This document shows, in pieces, positions 1 to 9,773 of a stretch of 64,000 nt of DNA. The first letter of the stretch is position 1; every line of letters starts with the position of its first letter. Both the position numbers and the translations under genes were made by a program. Source of the DNA: Haematococcus lacustris (taxonomy: Eukaryota; Chlorophyta; Chlorophyceae; Chlamydomonadales; Haematococcaceae); NCBI GenBank assembly GCA_030144725.1, contig JASKMD010000021.1, forward strand, positions 2,792,277 through 2,856,276. Reading direction: 5' to 3'. The notes under the pieces are model-generated. The model did not search any database. It worked only from the letters and a program-made list of their open reading frames with translations, and was not told the DNA's origin.

Positions 1-1
1 G

Positions 2-262
2 GCAGCTGAGCCCACCAAGGGCAAGGCCCAAGGCAAGGCTGCCAAAGCCAAGCCAGCCCCACAGCCAGGCAGGTGGCTGGACAGGGACTGCAATGCAGCG
101 CTGAACATGCAACGCATTGGGGAGAGCATGTGGCGCCCACTTGAGCTGTGCTACTGGCCAGAGCAAGGGAAGCTGCCAGCCAAGGGCAAGGAGTACCCAG
201 GCTTGGGGTACAAGCGGGTGCGAGACAAGCCACCCAAAACCCAGCCTGCTGCAGCACAGTAG
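2..262 (+). pseudogene. TnpB/Fanzor-like protein, C-terminal fragment with RuvC-III motif
   Basis: The frame is open from position 2 to the stop at 260-262 and is cut off on the left by the window edge. It reads a Lys/Ala/Pro-rich linker, then WLDRDCNAALNMQRIGES, then a basic tail ending in PAAAQ. DRDxNAAxN is the RuvC-III signature of the TnpB/IS605 OrfB and Fanzor RNA-guided nucleases and carries the last catalytic Asp. A Lys/Pro-rich linker before this motif is also seen in the second copy at 3428-3966. RuvC-I and RuvC-II lie outside the window, so it is unknown whether this copy is intact. One residue differs from copy 2 (SMW versus SRW after GE). Confidence 0.7.
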
Positions 263-503
263 TGTGTGCCCCCCCCTCTTGAGCTGTTGTCAGCTTACAC
301 TTAGTGCATGTTTGTCATGCCACCTCTACATCATAGCCCTCCGGGGTCAGGCAATAGTGTAGGTGGTAGGCGGCTATGACCATGTGTATGCCATGTATAT
401 GCCATGTGCATGGGAACTCCACACAGACAAAAACACCGTTTTGTAGTGGTCCACACTTAGTGTTCCACTGCAATGAAGGCTCTAGGTTGAGGGCTAAGGT
501 GCT
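263..503 (+). ncRNA. Candidate guide-RNA scaffold (fRNA/omegaRNA-like) of the Fanzor-like element
   Basis: This non-coding stretch between the ORF stop and the element terminus is nearly identical in copy 2 and partly kept in the decayed copy 3 and the two short copies. In TnpB and Fanzor systems the guide RNA is encoded here, overlapping the right end, with the guide read from flanking DNA. Stems visible by eye are GCATG/CATGC at 306-310/316-320, ccacctctaca/tgtaggtgg around 320-330/358-366, an alternative ATAGCC/GGCTAT pairing (333-338/372-377) that would cross it as a pseudoknot, and GTAGTGG/CCACTGC (443-449/465-471). Function is inferred from position and family only. No expression evidence is available. 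Confidence 0.35.
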
Positions 504-702
504 AATGCGCCTTGTTCTTGTTACGCCTTGTGACGGCGGTGGCGTGGCCTTGAGTGTGTCCAGCATGTGGGCCACTTCCTCTCACCGCTTTGCTCAGCAG
601 TTGGCCCCAGCTGGCAGCATTGCAGCTTGAGCCAGCGCACCGTGAGAATGCAACAAAGTGCAGTGCGGTGCAGGGCAGCAGGTCAAGGCTGGGTGCACCC
701 AC

Positions 703-2357
703 CTCGAGTCCCTGCCGCTGAAGACGTCCGGTTGCAGCAGGTTGGTGTAGGGGCCAAAGGAGGAGCTGTAGATGAGAGTGAGGTTGAAGGCGTCCCACAC
801 GGACACCGCGCCCACAGTGGGGCCTACGCCGACACCGGTGTAGCCTGCTGCAGGCTGGGCGTGCATGTACTGACCCACAAAGAAGTGGCTGGGGCTGAGG
901 GCGGGTGCGACTGGGTCTACTGGGCCTCCTCTGTTGGGTCGGAACGTGGCGTTCAGGGAAACGGTCACGTGCAGCACGTCACTGTAGTCCTTGAAGATAT
1001 ACATGATGCCGACCTGTACAGGATGTGCAGGACAACACGGCATGCAGAATGAGCTCCATGGGGTCATCTTTTGCATGGCAAGCTGGGCAGCCAAGTCATG
1101 CAGTGCGTCTGCCCTGTGACACTGGCCCTGTGACAAGGGGAGAAGGCCCGACCAATGCAAAGAGCACTGTCTTGCTGCATTTTTTTGATTGAAGGCCACA
1201 GAGTTCTGAAACTCATGTTCCGTGTGGTCTGGTAGCTGCCACACATTCACAGCTGCCTAAGCCGCCACGAGGCATGGCGCTTGACAAAGCTAACGAAAGC
1301 TAACCCAGGACTGGCTGAGCCATGCAGGCGCTCAGAGCGCAGCAGCAGGTGTGCCACTGCTTGCATGGGCTGGGGCTGGGGGCCTGTGTTGCGGCGCACC
1401 TTGTTCCAAGCATAGGAGCCCACGCCTGGGGCGCCTTGGATCTCAGAGCTGAGGTCCACCAGGTCGAGCGTGATGACCCTATTGTCACATGCCATGCTGA
1501 GTGGCGCTGTCCAGGGCAAGTTGGGGAAGGCTGCGCCGGGGATAAGGCACTGACTCCCCAGGGAGCCCCAGTTGTCCGCAGGCTGGCAAAGGGCACAGGG
1601 CAGGGCAGGGCAGGGCAGGGCAGGGCAGAGAGGCAGTTGGCTGTAGCTCAGATGAGAAGGATGATGCGGGCATGTATCAGGCATCAGGCATGCATACCCA
1701 GCACCACTGGCTTGGTGTTACAGGCGCGGTGCATGGTTGCAATTGTAGCTGGGTTTGCAACTCACTGTGCAGGCTGTGGGGTTGGGTGGTCCAGCTGCCA
1801 GGCTGTTAGATGTGCACACCGGGCTGGCCGCCGAGGATGACATGTTCACTTGTGCGCCATCCACCCCGCAGGCTGAGGTGAAATTGAGCGGTAGGCTGTT
1901 TGCTGTGGATGGGCAGGCTGCACCATTGCCACACTGTCCGCCTTGAGTCAGCGGCAGCCTCCTGGAGCTGAAAGAGCCACCGCTTGCATCTGGGCCACCA
2001 TTGGGGTTACCCCAAAATCGAGTGCCCCAGGCTTGCACTGGTGTCCCTCCTAAGCTGGCGGTCACAGCTGTGTTGTCCTGCGTCATTTAAACATGCCGCG
2101 AACGAGGAAGCATATGCGACGTGACCATGCCAGCCTACTTCCGCAACCACAACTAGCGCAATGCCAGACACACCCACCCCTCCTTCCGCAACGCGGCACC
2201 ATCTGGCTGCTGGCCTCCGACCGGCGGGGAGCAAAGTAGAGAAAGGGCAGGTTGCGTCAGTCGGCACAATTGCCCTGATGTCGGGAGCAGGAGGCTGGGC
2301 TGACACCAGGCTAGCCACAGCTCCCAGTACAGCGAGCAGCAGCAGCATCGCCTCCAC
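703..2357 (-). CDS. Secreted protein of unknown family, 4 exons, 3' end not found
   Basis: Exons on the minus strand are 2178-2357, 1766-2077, 1295-1582 and 703-1013, with matching phases (0, 0, 0, then open) and mostly good GT-AG sites (for example CACA/GTGAGT at 1766). The start at 2357 opens a clear signal peptide (MEAMLLLLAVLGAVASLVSA, predicted cut before QPPAPD). The mature part is Ser/Asn/Gly-rich with several N-glycosylation sites (NFT, NMS, NAT, NLT) and scattered Cys. At least 363 residues are covered. I do not recognise the family. Secretion to the wall or matrix is inferred from the signal peptide alone. After the donor at 702 the next 200 bp hold no clear exon and the Fanzor-like copy 1 begins, so the last exons are either left of the window or were lost to the insertion. 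Confidence 0.6.
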
Positions 2358-3186
2358 GAACCTGCAATGTACTGCAAAACGGCGTCAGGCTGTCTTTCAC
2401 GCTCCTTTGCAATATTTACGCACCTGTACTTAAGAGCAGTGTCCTAGTGTTTGCCGCCTGTCTATTGCTGCAAAGGTGGGCTCACCTTTCCTTTACTTTT
2501 CTTTTCCGACTTGCTACGATAGCTTTGTTAGTTCAAGCTGTCTGAGTGAGCGTCTACGTTCTGTCGTTCCTTTGGGCCTTCAGAAGCTTAGCGGATTGTG
2601 CTCGCCTCACCCTGTGTTCTGTGCCGCAATGTTTCGAGCGCTGCGTTTAGCCAGCTTGAATGACTGTTGTGTGTTGTTGCGCGGGCGTGTGACATTTACA
2701 AAACCCCAGGTTCTCCCCACCTCCCGCCCGCCCACCACAACCGCAAAAGCCCTGCGCGTGTGATGCAAAGAACAAAATGAGATGCGAGTGGCAGTAGGCA
2801 AGCGTGAGGGACACGGCGTCCACGCAACGCAAGTACGAGAGCACGGTGAGATAAAGGCTGACACTTGTCTTCAGTCTTTGCGCCTGGAAGCCACCAGGGC
2901 AGGGCTGCATAAGTAATGGTGTCGATGCAACTGCAAGGTACCATGATGTCCTTTGGCGCCCTTGACGACCTTGCTGGCTGCAGGTCAAGTGTGATGACTT
3001 ATCACATTCATCCTTGTCTAAAGCCGGATTTTGCATGTGGCGGTGGCAGCGTTACCGGGACCGGACGTTAGAGCCAGTGTCGGACATATCTGGGATGGGT
3101 GCGCAGCATCGACACTGATGTTATCTGCTGCTCCTTATGCCCTGCAAGACGGTGCGCAGCCATGCAGGTCAGTACCAACCTGCATG
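2358..3186. other. Intergenic region upstream of the secreted-protein gene
   Basis: This lies between the start codon of the secreted-protein gene (2357, reading left) and the terminus of Fanzor-like copy 2 (3187), so it should contain that gene's promoter and 5' UTR. No open frame with splice sites or family motifs was found. The stretch 2480-2660 is somewhat T-rich compared with its surroundings. I cannot point to a defined promoter element. Confidence 0.4.
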
Positions 3187-3970
3187 AGCACCTTAGACCT
3201 CAACCTCGAGCCTTCATTGCAATGGAACACTAAGTGTGGACCACTACAAAACGGTGTTTTTGTCTGTGTGGAGTTCCCATGCACATGGCATATACATGGC
3301 ATACACATGGTCATAGCCGCCTACCACCTACACTATTGCCTGACCCCGGAGGGCTATGATGTAGAGGTGGCATGACAAACATGCACTAAGTGTAAGCTGA
3401 CAACAGCTCAAGAGGGGGGGGCACACACTACTGTGCCGCAGCAGGCTGGGTTTTGGGTGGCTTGTCTCGCACTCGCTTGTACCCCAAGCCTGGGTACTCC
3501 TTGCCCTTGGCTGGCAGCTTCCCTTGCTCTGGCCAGTAGCACAGCTCCAGTGGGCGCCACCTACTCTCCCCAATGCGCTGCATGTTCAGCGCTGCATTGC
3601 AGTCCCTGTCCAGCCACCTGCCTGGCTGTGGGGCTGGCTTGGCTTTGGCAGCCTTGCCTTGGGCCTTGGGGTTTGCCCTTGGTGGGCTCAGCTGCCAGCT
3701 CAGTCTTGATGCGCTTGCTGCGCTGGGCTGGCGGGGGAGTGTTGGGCCCAGGCTCCGCTGCTGGCTGCTTGGCTGCTGCGTGGGGCCTGTGGGGGCTTGC
3801 GGGGGGCCACTACCGGGCACAACATCAGGCCCCGCACCGGCTGGTCACGCTGCTGGCTCCAGACTGGGCACACCAGCGGTGTTCCACCTGCCCTGCTGGG
3901 GACTTCCAGTCCGCCAGTCTGGAGGCCCTGCATCGTTAGGCTGCCTCTCACAAGGCTGCTGGCCATTCAC
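3187..3970 (-). mobile_element. Fanzor/TnpB-like transposon, 3' part (copy 2)
   Basis: This is an inverted copy of the element at 1-503. Its terminus is at 3187 (AGCACCTT read on the plus strand), its non-coding 3' segment spans about 3188-3430, and its coding remnant runs up to about 3970. It matches copy 1 almost base for base over the shared 500 bp, so the two insertions or duplicates are recent. The upper limit is approximate: similarity to decayed copy 3 can be followed to about 3970, and beyond that I could not define the 5' end. Copies 1 and 2 face each other tail to tail around the secreted-protein gene. Confidence 0.72.
3428..3966 (-). pseudogene. Truncated, frameshifted TnpB/Fanzor-like ORF
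   Basis: Two overlapping minus-strand frames together read like one C-terminal region. From 3966 down to about 3820 there is a Cys-containing segment (LVCPVWSQQRDQPVRGLML followed by CPVV), which may be a degenerate zinc-ribbon half. From about 3820 to 3428, in another frame, there is a Pro/Ser/Ala-rich linker, then KPAPQPGRWLDRDCNAALNM and a basic tail to the stop at 3428. The frame change lies at about 3750-3830. The motif order (zinc-ribbon-like, linker, RuvC-III) agrees with TnpB/Fanzor proteins. N-terminal domains, including RuvC-I, are absent, so this copy cannot make a complete nuclease. Confidence 0.65.
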
Positions 3971-4988
3971 TGCTGAGCTGACCTGGGTTGTGCGGTGCTC
4001 TTTTACAAGCACTATCCTGCCCCACCGCTGGGCTGCTGCTGCATGCAGCTATGCAAGGTATGGAAATCATTTGGAGGAGAAGGAAGGCGTGGAACAGGAG
4101 GATACAAAAAAATAAGGTTTAAGTTCCAGACTGGAGCACATACAAGTGTTACATAGAATAACTATGTGCACTCTGCTATGCCATCAGTTATATGCATGCT
4201 TGATATGTACGGACTTTGCAAGCTACGCAAGGTCACTTATCATGGATTAGTACAAATCACAAGTAACAATACATTCACTCCACACATGATTAGTAAACCT
4301 GCATGTTTCCCCACTGCAGTACCTGCCCCTTCGTGCCACTCTACTCTTTCATCACAAGGCAATTGATGGACACCCAGCCCACGCCCTCAGCTACATGGCT
4401 ACAAAGACATGGACCTACATCAAGCAGGCCCAATTCATACCACCCTCCTGCTCCTCATCCTTCCTATGTGATTCTAGGAATGCACCACAGCAGCTGCCGT
4501 AGAAGAAACTGTGCAGGAATTCCTTGTCTATCCCACTCCTGCACTCGCACCTCGTCACACCCCACAGCACGAAGGCACATACACTACCACAAATACTCAC
4601 GAGAGCACACCCACAAACCTGCCGCACAGCCCTGGCAATGCTGCCTCGTGGCCATCTAGCTGCCAGCACCAGCAATCCTCACTGCAGTCCATTTCACCAA
4701 CGCAGCTCACAGTACAAGGCACAGTGACACGGCATGGCCGCTAACTCACACGTTTGCATGCCAGTGATGCAAGCAGGCAATATCATATGCACAGCCTCCA
4801 GCGCCCCCTACACAGCCCTGCATCATTCAAAGCTACCTACCATTTCCAACTGTCTACCTTCTCCAGCACCCTGTTCTAACTGTCCACCAAGAGACAGGTC
4901 CTCCTGCACACACCCTCCCCTCAGCCCACCCTGGGCTGCGCTCGCCCCAGCCCAGAGCACCCAGAGCACTCAGGGGACCATCAGGGTG
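3971..4988. other. Region without a recognised gene downstream of the mannanase
   Basis: This is sequence between Fanzor-like copy 2 and the mannanase stop codon (4989, minus strand). It should contain the mannanase 3' UTR. The reverse-strand pentamer TGTAA, the usual chlorophycean polyadenylation signal, occurs at about 4147-4151, 840 bp past the stop. Whether it is used is unknown. Short frames here show no family motif. Confidence 0.35.
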
Positions 4989-7900
4989 TCACTTGGGCAG
5001 CCGGCCGGCTGTTTGCCTGATGATGTCCTGCACCTGCTTGTGGCTCGTGCGCTGCTCATAAGTAGCCAGGCTGACGCTGCGCCCCCCGGACTGGGCCCAC
5101 AGGGGCAGCCAGCCAGAGCGAGCTTCAGCCTCCGCACACTCCAGGCGTTGAGGACCCCCACGGAACGCATCCAGACCTGCACACCGCGTGGCTACCACAG
5201 TGGGGGTCGTCATCCCCATCCCCAGCACCACCAGCACCACTGTCAGCGCCTGTCACTGTCACCCTCACCACCACCACCACCACACCCACCAACAGCGTAT
5301 CGTCAGCAGCATCACACCCATAGGCACTGAGGATACACGGTGTTGGGCATCCAGCACACAGCTCACCTTCAGTGTTAGCCACCACTGCCTGCCGTACAGG
5401 CTGTCCTGGGCCTGCACCACTGCCAAACAGGCGCCGGGACGGCATTACACCGCCACCCACGTCCAGGTACACATTGTACCTACATAGAGGCCACCACCAC
5501 TTCCCCCATGAGTGTCACACTGCATGGCACCCACTCTGACCCCGACACCACCGTTGTACATCAGCAGCAAGCCACTGTCACTGCCACCAATGGCAAGCAT
5601 GGTGTATACTGCTTCAGAAGCACATGGTACAGCACCTTCAACCTCAACCTAGAGCCTTCATTGCAGTGGAACACTAAGTGTGGACCACTACAAAACGGTG
5701 TTTTTGTCTGTCCAGCATGACTGATGCCGGTCAGCCAGCAGCTCAGGCAAATAGTGAGGCATGGGCCAAGAGGTCAGCAAACACACAAGCGTGGGCGGCG
5801 ACCCCTGATCACCACCCCACAACTCACCCATCATCGCCCACATCAGAGCCAATAGCAGCGTTCCAAAACATTGCACCTGCCAGAGCACCTCCGGACTTGG
5901 CACTGTCAACGAGGGCGTCATAGACCAGCTGCGCAGCACAACCAGAAACATATACTTGTTGCCACGAAGGGGAAACTGCAGCTCTAGTCTCAGCCCGGAC
6001 TCATGTGGATCCAACATTCAGTCTACGGGTCTATCAGACCACCCTATCCATCCCTAGTGGGGGGTGTACCCTGGCCCAAGCGGCGCAAGCTTTGTGTCCT
6101 GCTCACTGCTGGAGCATGCCTGACTGTGCTAAGGCGGAGGTGCAGTGCTGAAGGTGCCACACCTTGCCATACCTTGCACAGTGGCATGCTGCAACAGACA
6201 TGTGGTGCCCTTTGGAGGTGCAAGGCGAGTGACGCACGGGTATGAGCAGGTATGAGCTGGTGTGAGCCTAGTGGCGCAATGTGTATGCCATGTGCATGGG
6301 AACTCCACACAAACAAAAACACAATTTTGTAATGGTCCACACTTAGTGTTCCACTGCAATGAAGGCTCTAGGTTGAGGGCTAAGGTGCTGCCAGCAGGGA
6401 TTTATTTCTTGTCTTCATGGCCTAGCATTCTGTGAGTATGTGCATGTGCGGCAAATTGGTCACCTGGAAGAGCTGCGCCCGCTGTTCAGTGGAAAAGGCG
6501 GTGGATAGCAGGTTGAACTCCTCCACCACAAAGGGCTTGCCTTGGGCGCGGCTTGCATCTGTGTGGCTGCTCAGGCTCAAGCTGAAAAAGTTCATGATGT
6601 CCTCAAAGGTCGGCCTGCAACCAAGCAGAGAACGGTATGAGGGGCAACTATCATGCATAGCTGTGGTTGTCAATGCTGCTGCTGCTGCTGCTACTGCTGC
6701 TTGTCATGCCAAGACAGCCATGTCACCGTTGCTAGCAGTGCTGGGTGGAAACGTTAGCACGGTTGTATGCAGTGCAGGGCTCAACATGGAGTTGGGATCA
6801 GATGTTTGTTAACTCACATGTCCTGGAGTGCCTAGCTGAGTGCAGGTGCTGCTGCCAAAATTCGTGGTGCTGCACTGGCTGCCTGATTATGAGCCATCAT
6901 TTTGAGCTATTTGTGACCCAGGAAGGAAGAATGTGGCTGCAGCGGCTAGTGCAAGCTAATGCAGCCAGTCAGGCTGCCCATCTGATGAGGTTTGCACTGT
7001 ATTGCATGCTGTCAAAACTCACTGACGCCATGTTGGAGGGACTGCCTCCACCTGACGGTCATCTGCAGTTAACATGGCATGTGCAAGGACCATCCTGTCG
7101 ATGGACAAGCTCAATGACCAGATGGGTGTGTCGCCTGAGGTGCAAGGGCATCAGCTGTGTTGCATGCCTTTCCATGCAGCCCTTCTCTACATCACCCGTC
7201 TGGCTTGATGTGGCTTGATGCATCAAAGCTGGCATCGTGATTGTGGTGCCATCATCATCATCATCAGCAGCAGCAGCAGCAGTAGCATTGCGTGTGGCGG
7301 TGGCCACACATGGCAACAAACTTGGCTTTAGCTCTGAACTGGCACGATCATGGGGATGGCAAGCACAGGGGTGTGTGCAGGGGGCAAGCCTCGCTGTACT
7401 CACAGATGTGTGCGGTGGTCACGTCCACACTCCCTATGGCGCTCATGGCAATCCTGCACACGCCATGCAAAGCAGCAGTAAGCCAGAGGCATACTTTATA
7501 CATATGTAGTGCATGCATGGGTGTCAAGGCGTGTGTGCTTGGCACATTCTATGTCACACATCAGTGAAGGTGCTGCCATCACATTAGCCTGATCTCACAG
7601 CAGCGGGCCTGCAACCTCTGGAGCTCTACCAATGCCCTTGTTGATGCTGTTGGTGCAGGGGGCCACATGGCACTGGCTCAGCCAACATCAAGGAAGCCAC
7701 TCACCAGTCCTCTCCCTCACAGAAGGCGCCTGCACCAGGGTTGTAAGGCAGGTGGGCAGCGTCCATGTAGTACCCCTCAGTGCCCACAGCTGTAAGCTGC
7801 TTGCTGGCCATGGCACGCAGATAATCCGACATTTCCTGCTCCAGCACAACATGCGTTGGTGGGAGATAGCAGCAGCGGCAGTGCGGTAGTAGTAGCAGCA

Positions 7901-9773
7901 GCAGCAGCAGCAGCGGTGGCAGGATCGGCTGCTGGCTGTCATGCACATCATGGCAGCTTGCAGGTTGCTCAGCTGAAGGAGTGCGGCAGGGACCACTGGA
8001 CTGTACACCCACCTTAAGGAAGGACAGGTGCACCTGCTGCTGCCAGTGCTGAGTGCAGCCAGGGCACCTGAGCAGGAACACACAGGCACACAGAGCGGGG
8101 TCATGAGGAGATCAAGGTAGTGTGCCCTCGTTAGTCGAGCGAGGACCAGTGGACCAGTCTGTTGCAGCAATGTTAAGTGGGCCTGTTTGTTATTGTGATG
8201 TTCATTTTTATTGATGAACTACAATCCTGAACATAAGACACACAGCTCGCCATTACAATTGATCACCGCCCAAACAAATGCCAGACTGGAAAGCATCGTA
8301 GAAAGCATGTCTTTGCTGATGACCCATGCATGAAATCCATGGCTTTATGAACTACCTTGAAACCATTGCGACCTTGCGCAAGGATGCATGAACTTTCATG
8401 TCACTAGTGCAAGGTGGGGCCAGTGTATTCCGGGGTATGCTGTGGTAGATGGTATGCTTGTGGCATATCATACTACACTTGCTGTAACCAAGAGCAGAAG
8501 CACGCCTGACCTGGGCTCGTTGATGACGTCCCACATCATGATGGTGGGATCCTCGCGGTACTCTAGGCCGTTGAGGCTGTTCTTGCGGGTCACCATGGCC
8601 GTGATGTGGCTCTGCGCCCAGGCATCGGTGGAGGGAAGCATGCAATAACTTGCAGTGCTGCCTTGGACACGTGGGTGAGGCAACAATAGCACCGCCAGGG
8701 AGAGAACTCAGAAGCAGAAAAGCACAGTATTGAAGGTTCGTTTTGTATGTTTTTGGGCGCTCATGGCCTCTTAGCCTTGAGCACCCCAAGGGCTCACCAC
8801 ACAAACAAGCTGTGCCCACCCCCTGAAGGCCGCAGCTCAACTCGGCTTACCTTGTACAGGTCCCGCAGCGGCCTGGAGCCATACCAATCCAGCAGCGTCT
8901 TGTTGGCTGGGTTCACCCCGGCCATCAGAAAGAAGTCCTCAGGGCTGCAAAAAGGCAGGGATGCGTGCCAGCAAGTGGCAGTGGCGCATGTGAGGATCGA
9001 CAACCAAGGTGAGGCGCTAAATTGCAGCTACACACCTTCTGTAGGCCGTCCATGTGTTCCCCAGGGCAAGGATGAGCTTGATCTTGTGAGATCCCGCAGA
9101 GTTGATGATGTAGTCAAAGGCTGCCATCTCCACAGGGTCATACACTCCCGGAGCCGAAGGGCATCCTGCAATAGCACAGCATTGCTGCTCATGGCTCCGC
9201 ACAAATGCGACAGTGTCACATGCTCAGGCGCTCACCCTCGTTGAAAGCCCACATGCGTACGACGGTGAGCCCATATGAATTACAGTACCTACACAGACAT
9301 GTTACAACGTGGCACTCATGCACTGCTTTGCATCACTGATCTGCCAGCGGTGGCTTACTTAAAGAAGCGGTCGACTTGATTACGCGTGTGAGACATCTTA
9401 GCCACGTCTGTTGTTGTTTGCCAACAGTCATGCACGGGCACATTGCTTTGTGAGAGCGCATCTAGCATTGGGCCCATACCATCGCTTGGGTGCTTCATTT
9501 GTAGTACCACTTCGCTTACCCATGAGCCAGTAAGCATTCGCTCCGATGAAGTAGCTGCGGATGGTGAGTGCCAGTGAAGTGACCTCGGACCACCAACAAG
9601 GAGGGCTACAGGCTAGCAGATGTCGCGTACTGTTGTACAACGCGATAAACTCACAATGGTCGGTTGTCCAAGAGCAGCTGCGCGCCCCGGCGGGATACGA
9701 AGCTGCTCGATGCCGCGCTGTGCGCTAAGAAACAGGTGAGAATAGCGCACAGCAGAGCTGATGTGCTCGCCAT
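4989..9773 (-). CDS. Endo-1,4-beta-mannanase, glycoside hydrolase family 5, complete
   Basis: This enzyme hydrolyses internal beta-1,4-mannosidic bonds and is secreted. Fifteen exons join in perfect phase to 477 codons including the stop: 9655-9773, 9520-9554, 9359-9407, 9236-9288, 9036-9165, 8851-8944, 8511-8611, 8013-8067, 7705-7835, 7404-7453, 7074-7134 (least certain), 6464-6614, 5828-5928, 5367-5479, 4989-5176. The start at 9773 gives a hydrophobic signal peptide (MASTSALLCAILTCFLAHS). GH5 mannanase landmarks are RPFYFIGANAYWLM (about 38-51), VVRMWAFNEG, DPTIMMWDVINEPR with the acid/base Glu192, GTEGYY, VDVTTAHI, and GKPFVVEEF with the nucleophile Glu at 324/325, then GALAGAMFWNA. The length of 476 residues is normal for the family. 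The role, either wall remodelling or mannan feeding, is not decided by sequence. Two Fanzor-like 3' ends sit in the introns on either side of the exon at 5828-5928. Confidence 0.92.
5631..5712 (-). mobile_element. Short Fanzor-like element 3' end in a mannanase intron
   Basis: Eighty-two bases match the last part of the Fanzor-like element (compare 422-503 reversed). The copy begins at the common terminus AGCACCTT and stops within the conserved TTTTTGTCTG segment, where unrelated sequence follows. It carries no coding part. It lies in the intron between the exons 5828-5928 and 5367-5479 and points opposite to the copy at 6282-6389. Confidence 0.7.
6282..6389 (+). mobile_element. Short Fanzor-like element 3' end in a mannanase intron
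   Basis: About 108 bases match the distal non-coding segment of copy 1 (from the GTGTATGCCATG region to the terminus AAGGTGCT at 6389). It has a few substitutions, such as caattttgtaatgg for ccgttttgtagtgg. It lies in the intron between mannanase exons 6464-6614 and 5828-5928. With 5631-5712 it forms an inverted pair that brackets one 101-bp coding exon. Confidence 0.7.

Larger units (their letters stand above)
1..503 (+). mobile_element. Fanzor/TnpB-like transposon, 3' part (copy 1)
   Basis: This is the right-hand part of a repeated element that enters from the left edge of the window. It holds the C-terminal 86 codons of a TnpB/Fanzor-type ORF (2-262) and then about 240 bp of conserved non-coding sequence. 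It ends at 503 in AAGGTGCT. The same end recurs at 3187 (minus), 5631 (minus) and 6389 (plus), and the bases beyond it differ in each copy, so 503 is a true element terminus. The following bases (aatgcgcc) are host DNA in an intron or flank of the secreted-protein gene at 703-2357. The element's 5' end lies outside the window. Family assignment rests on the RuvC-III motif. The terminus is seen directly in several copies. Confidence 0.75.
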
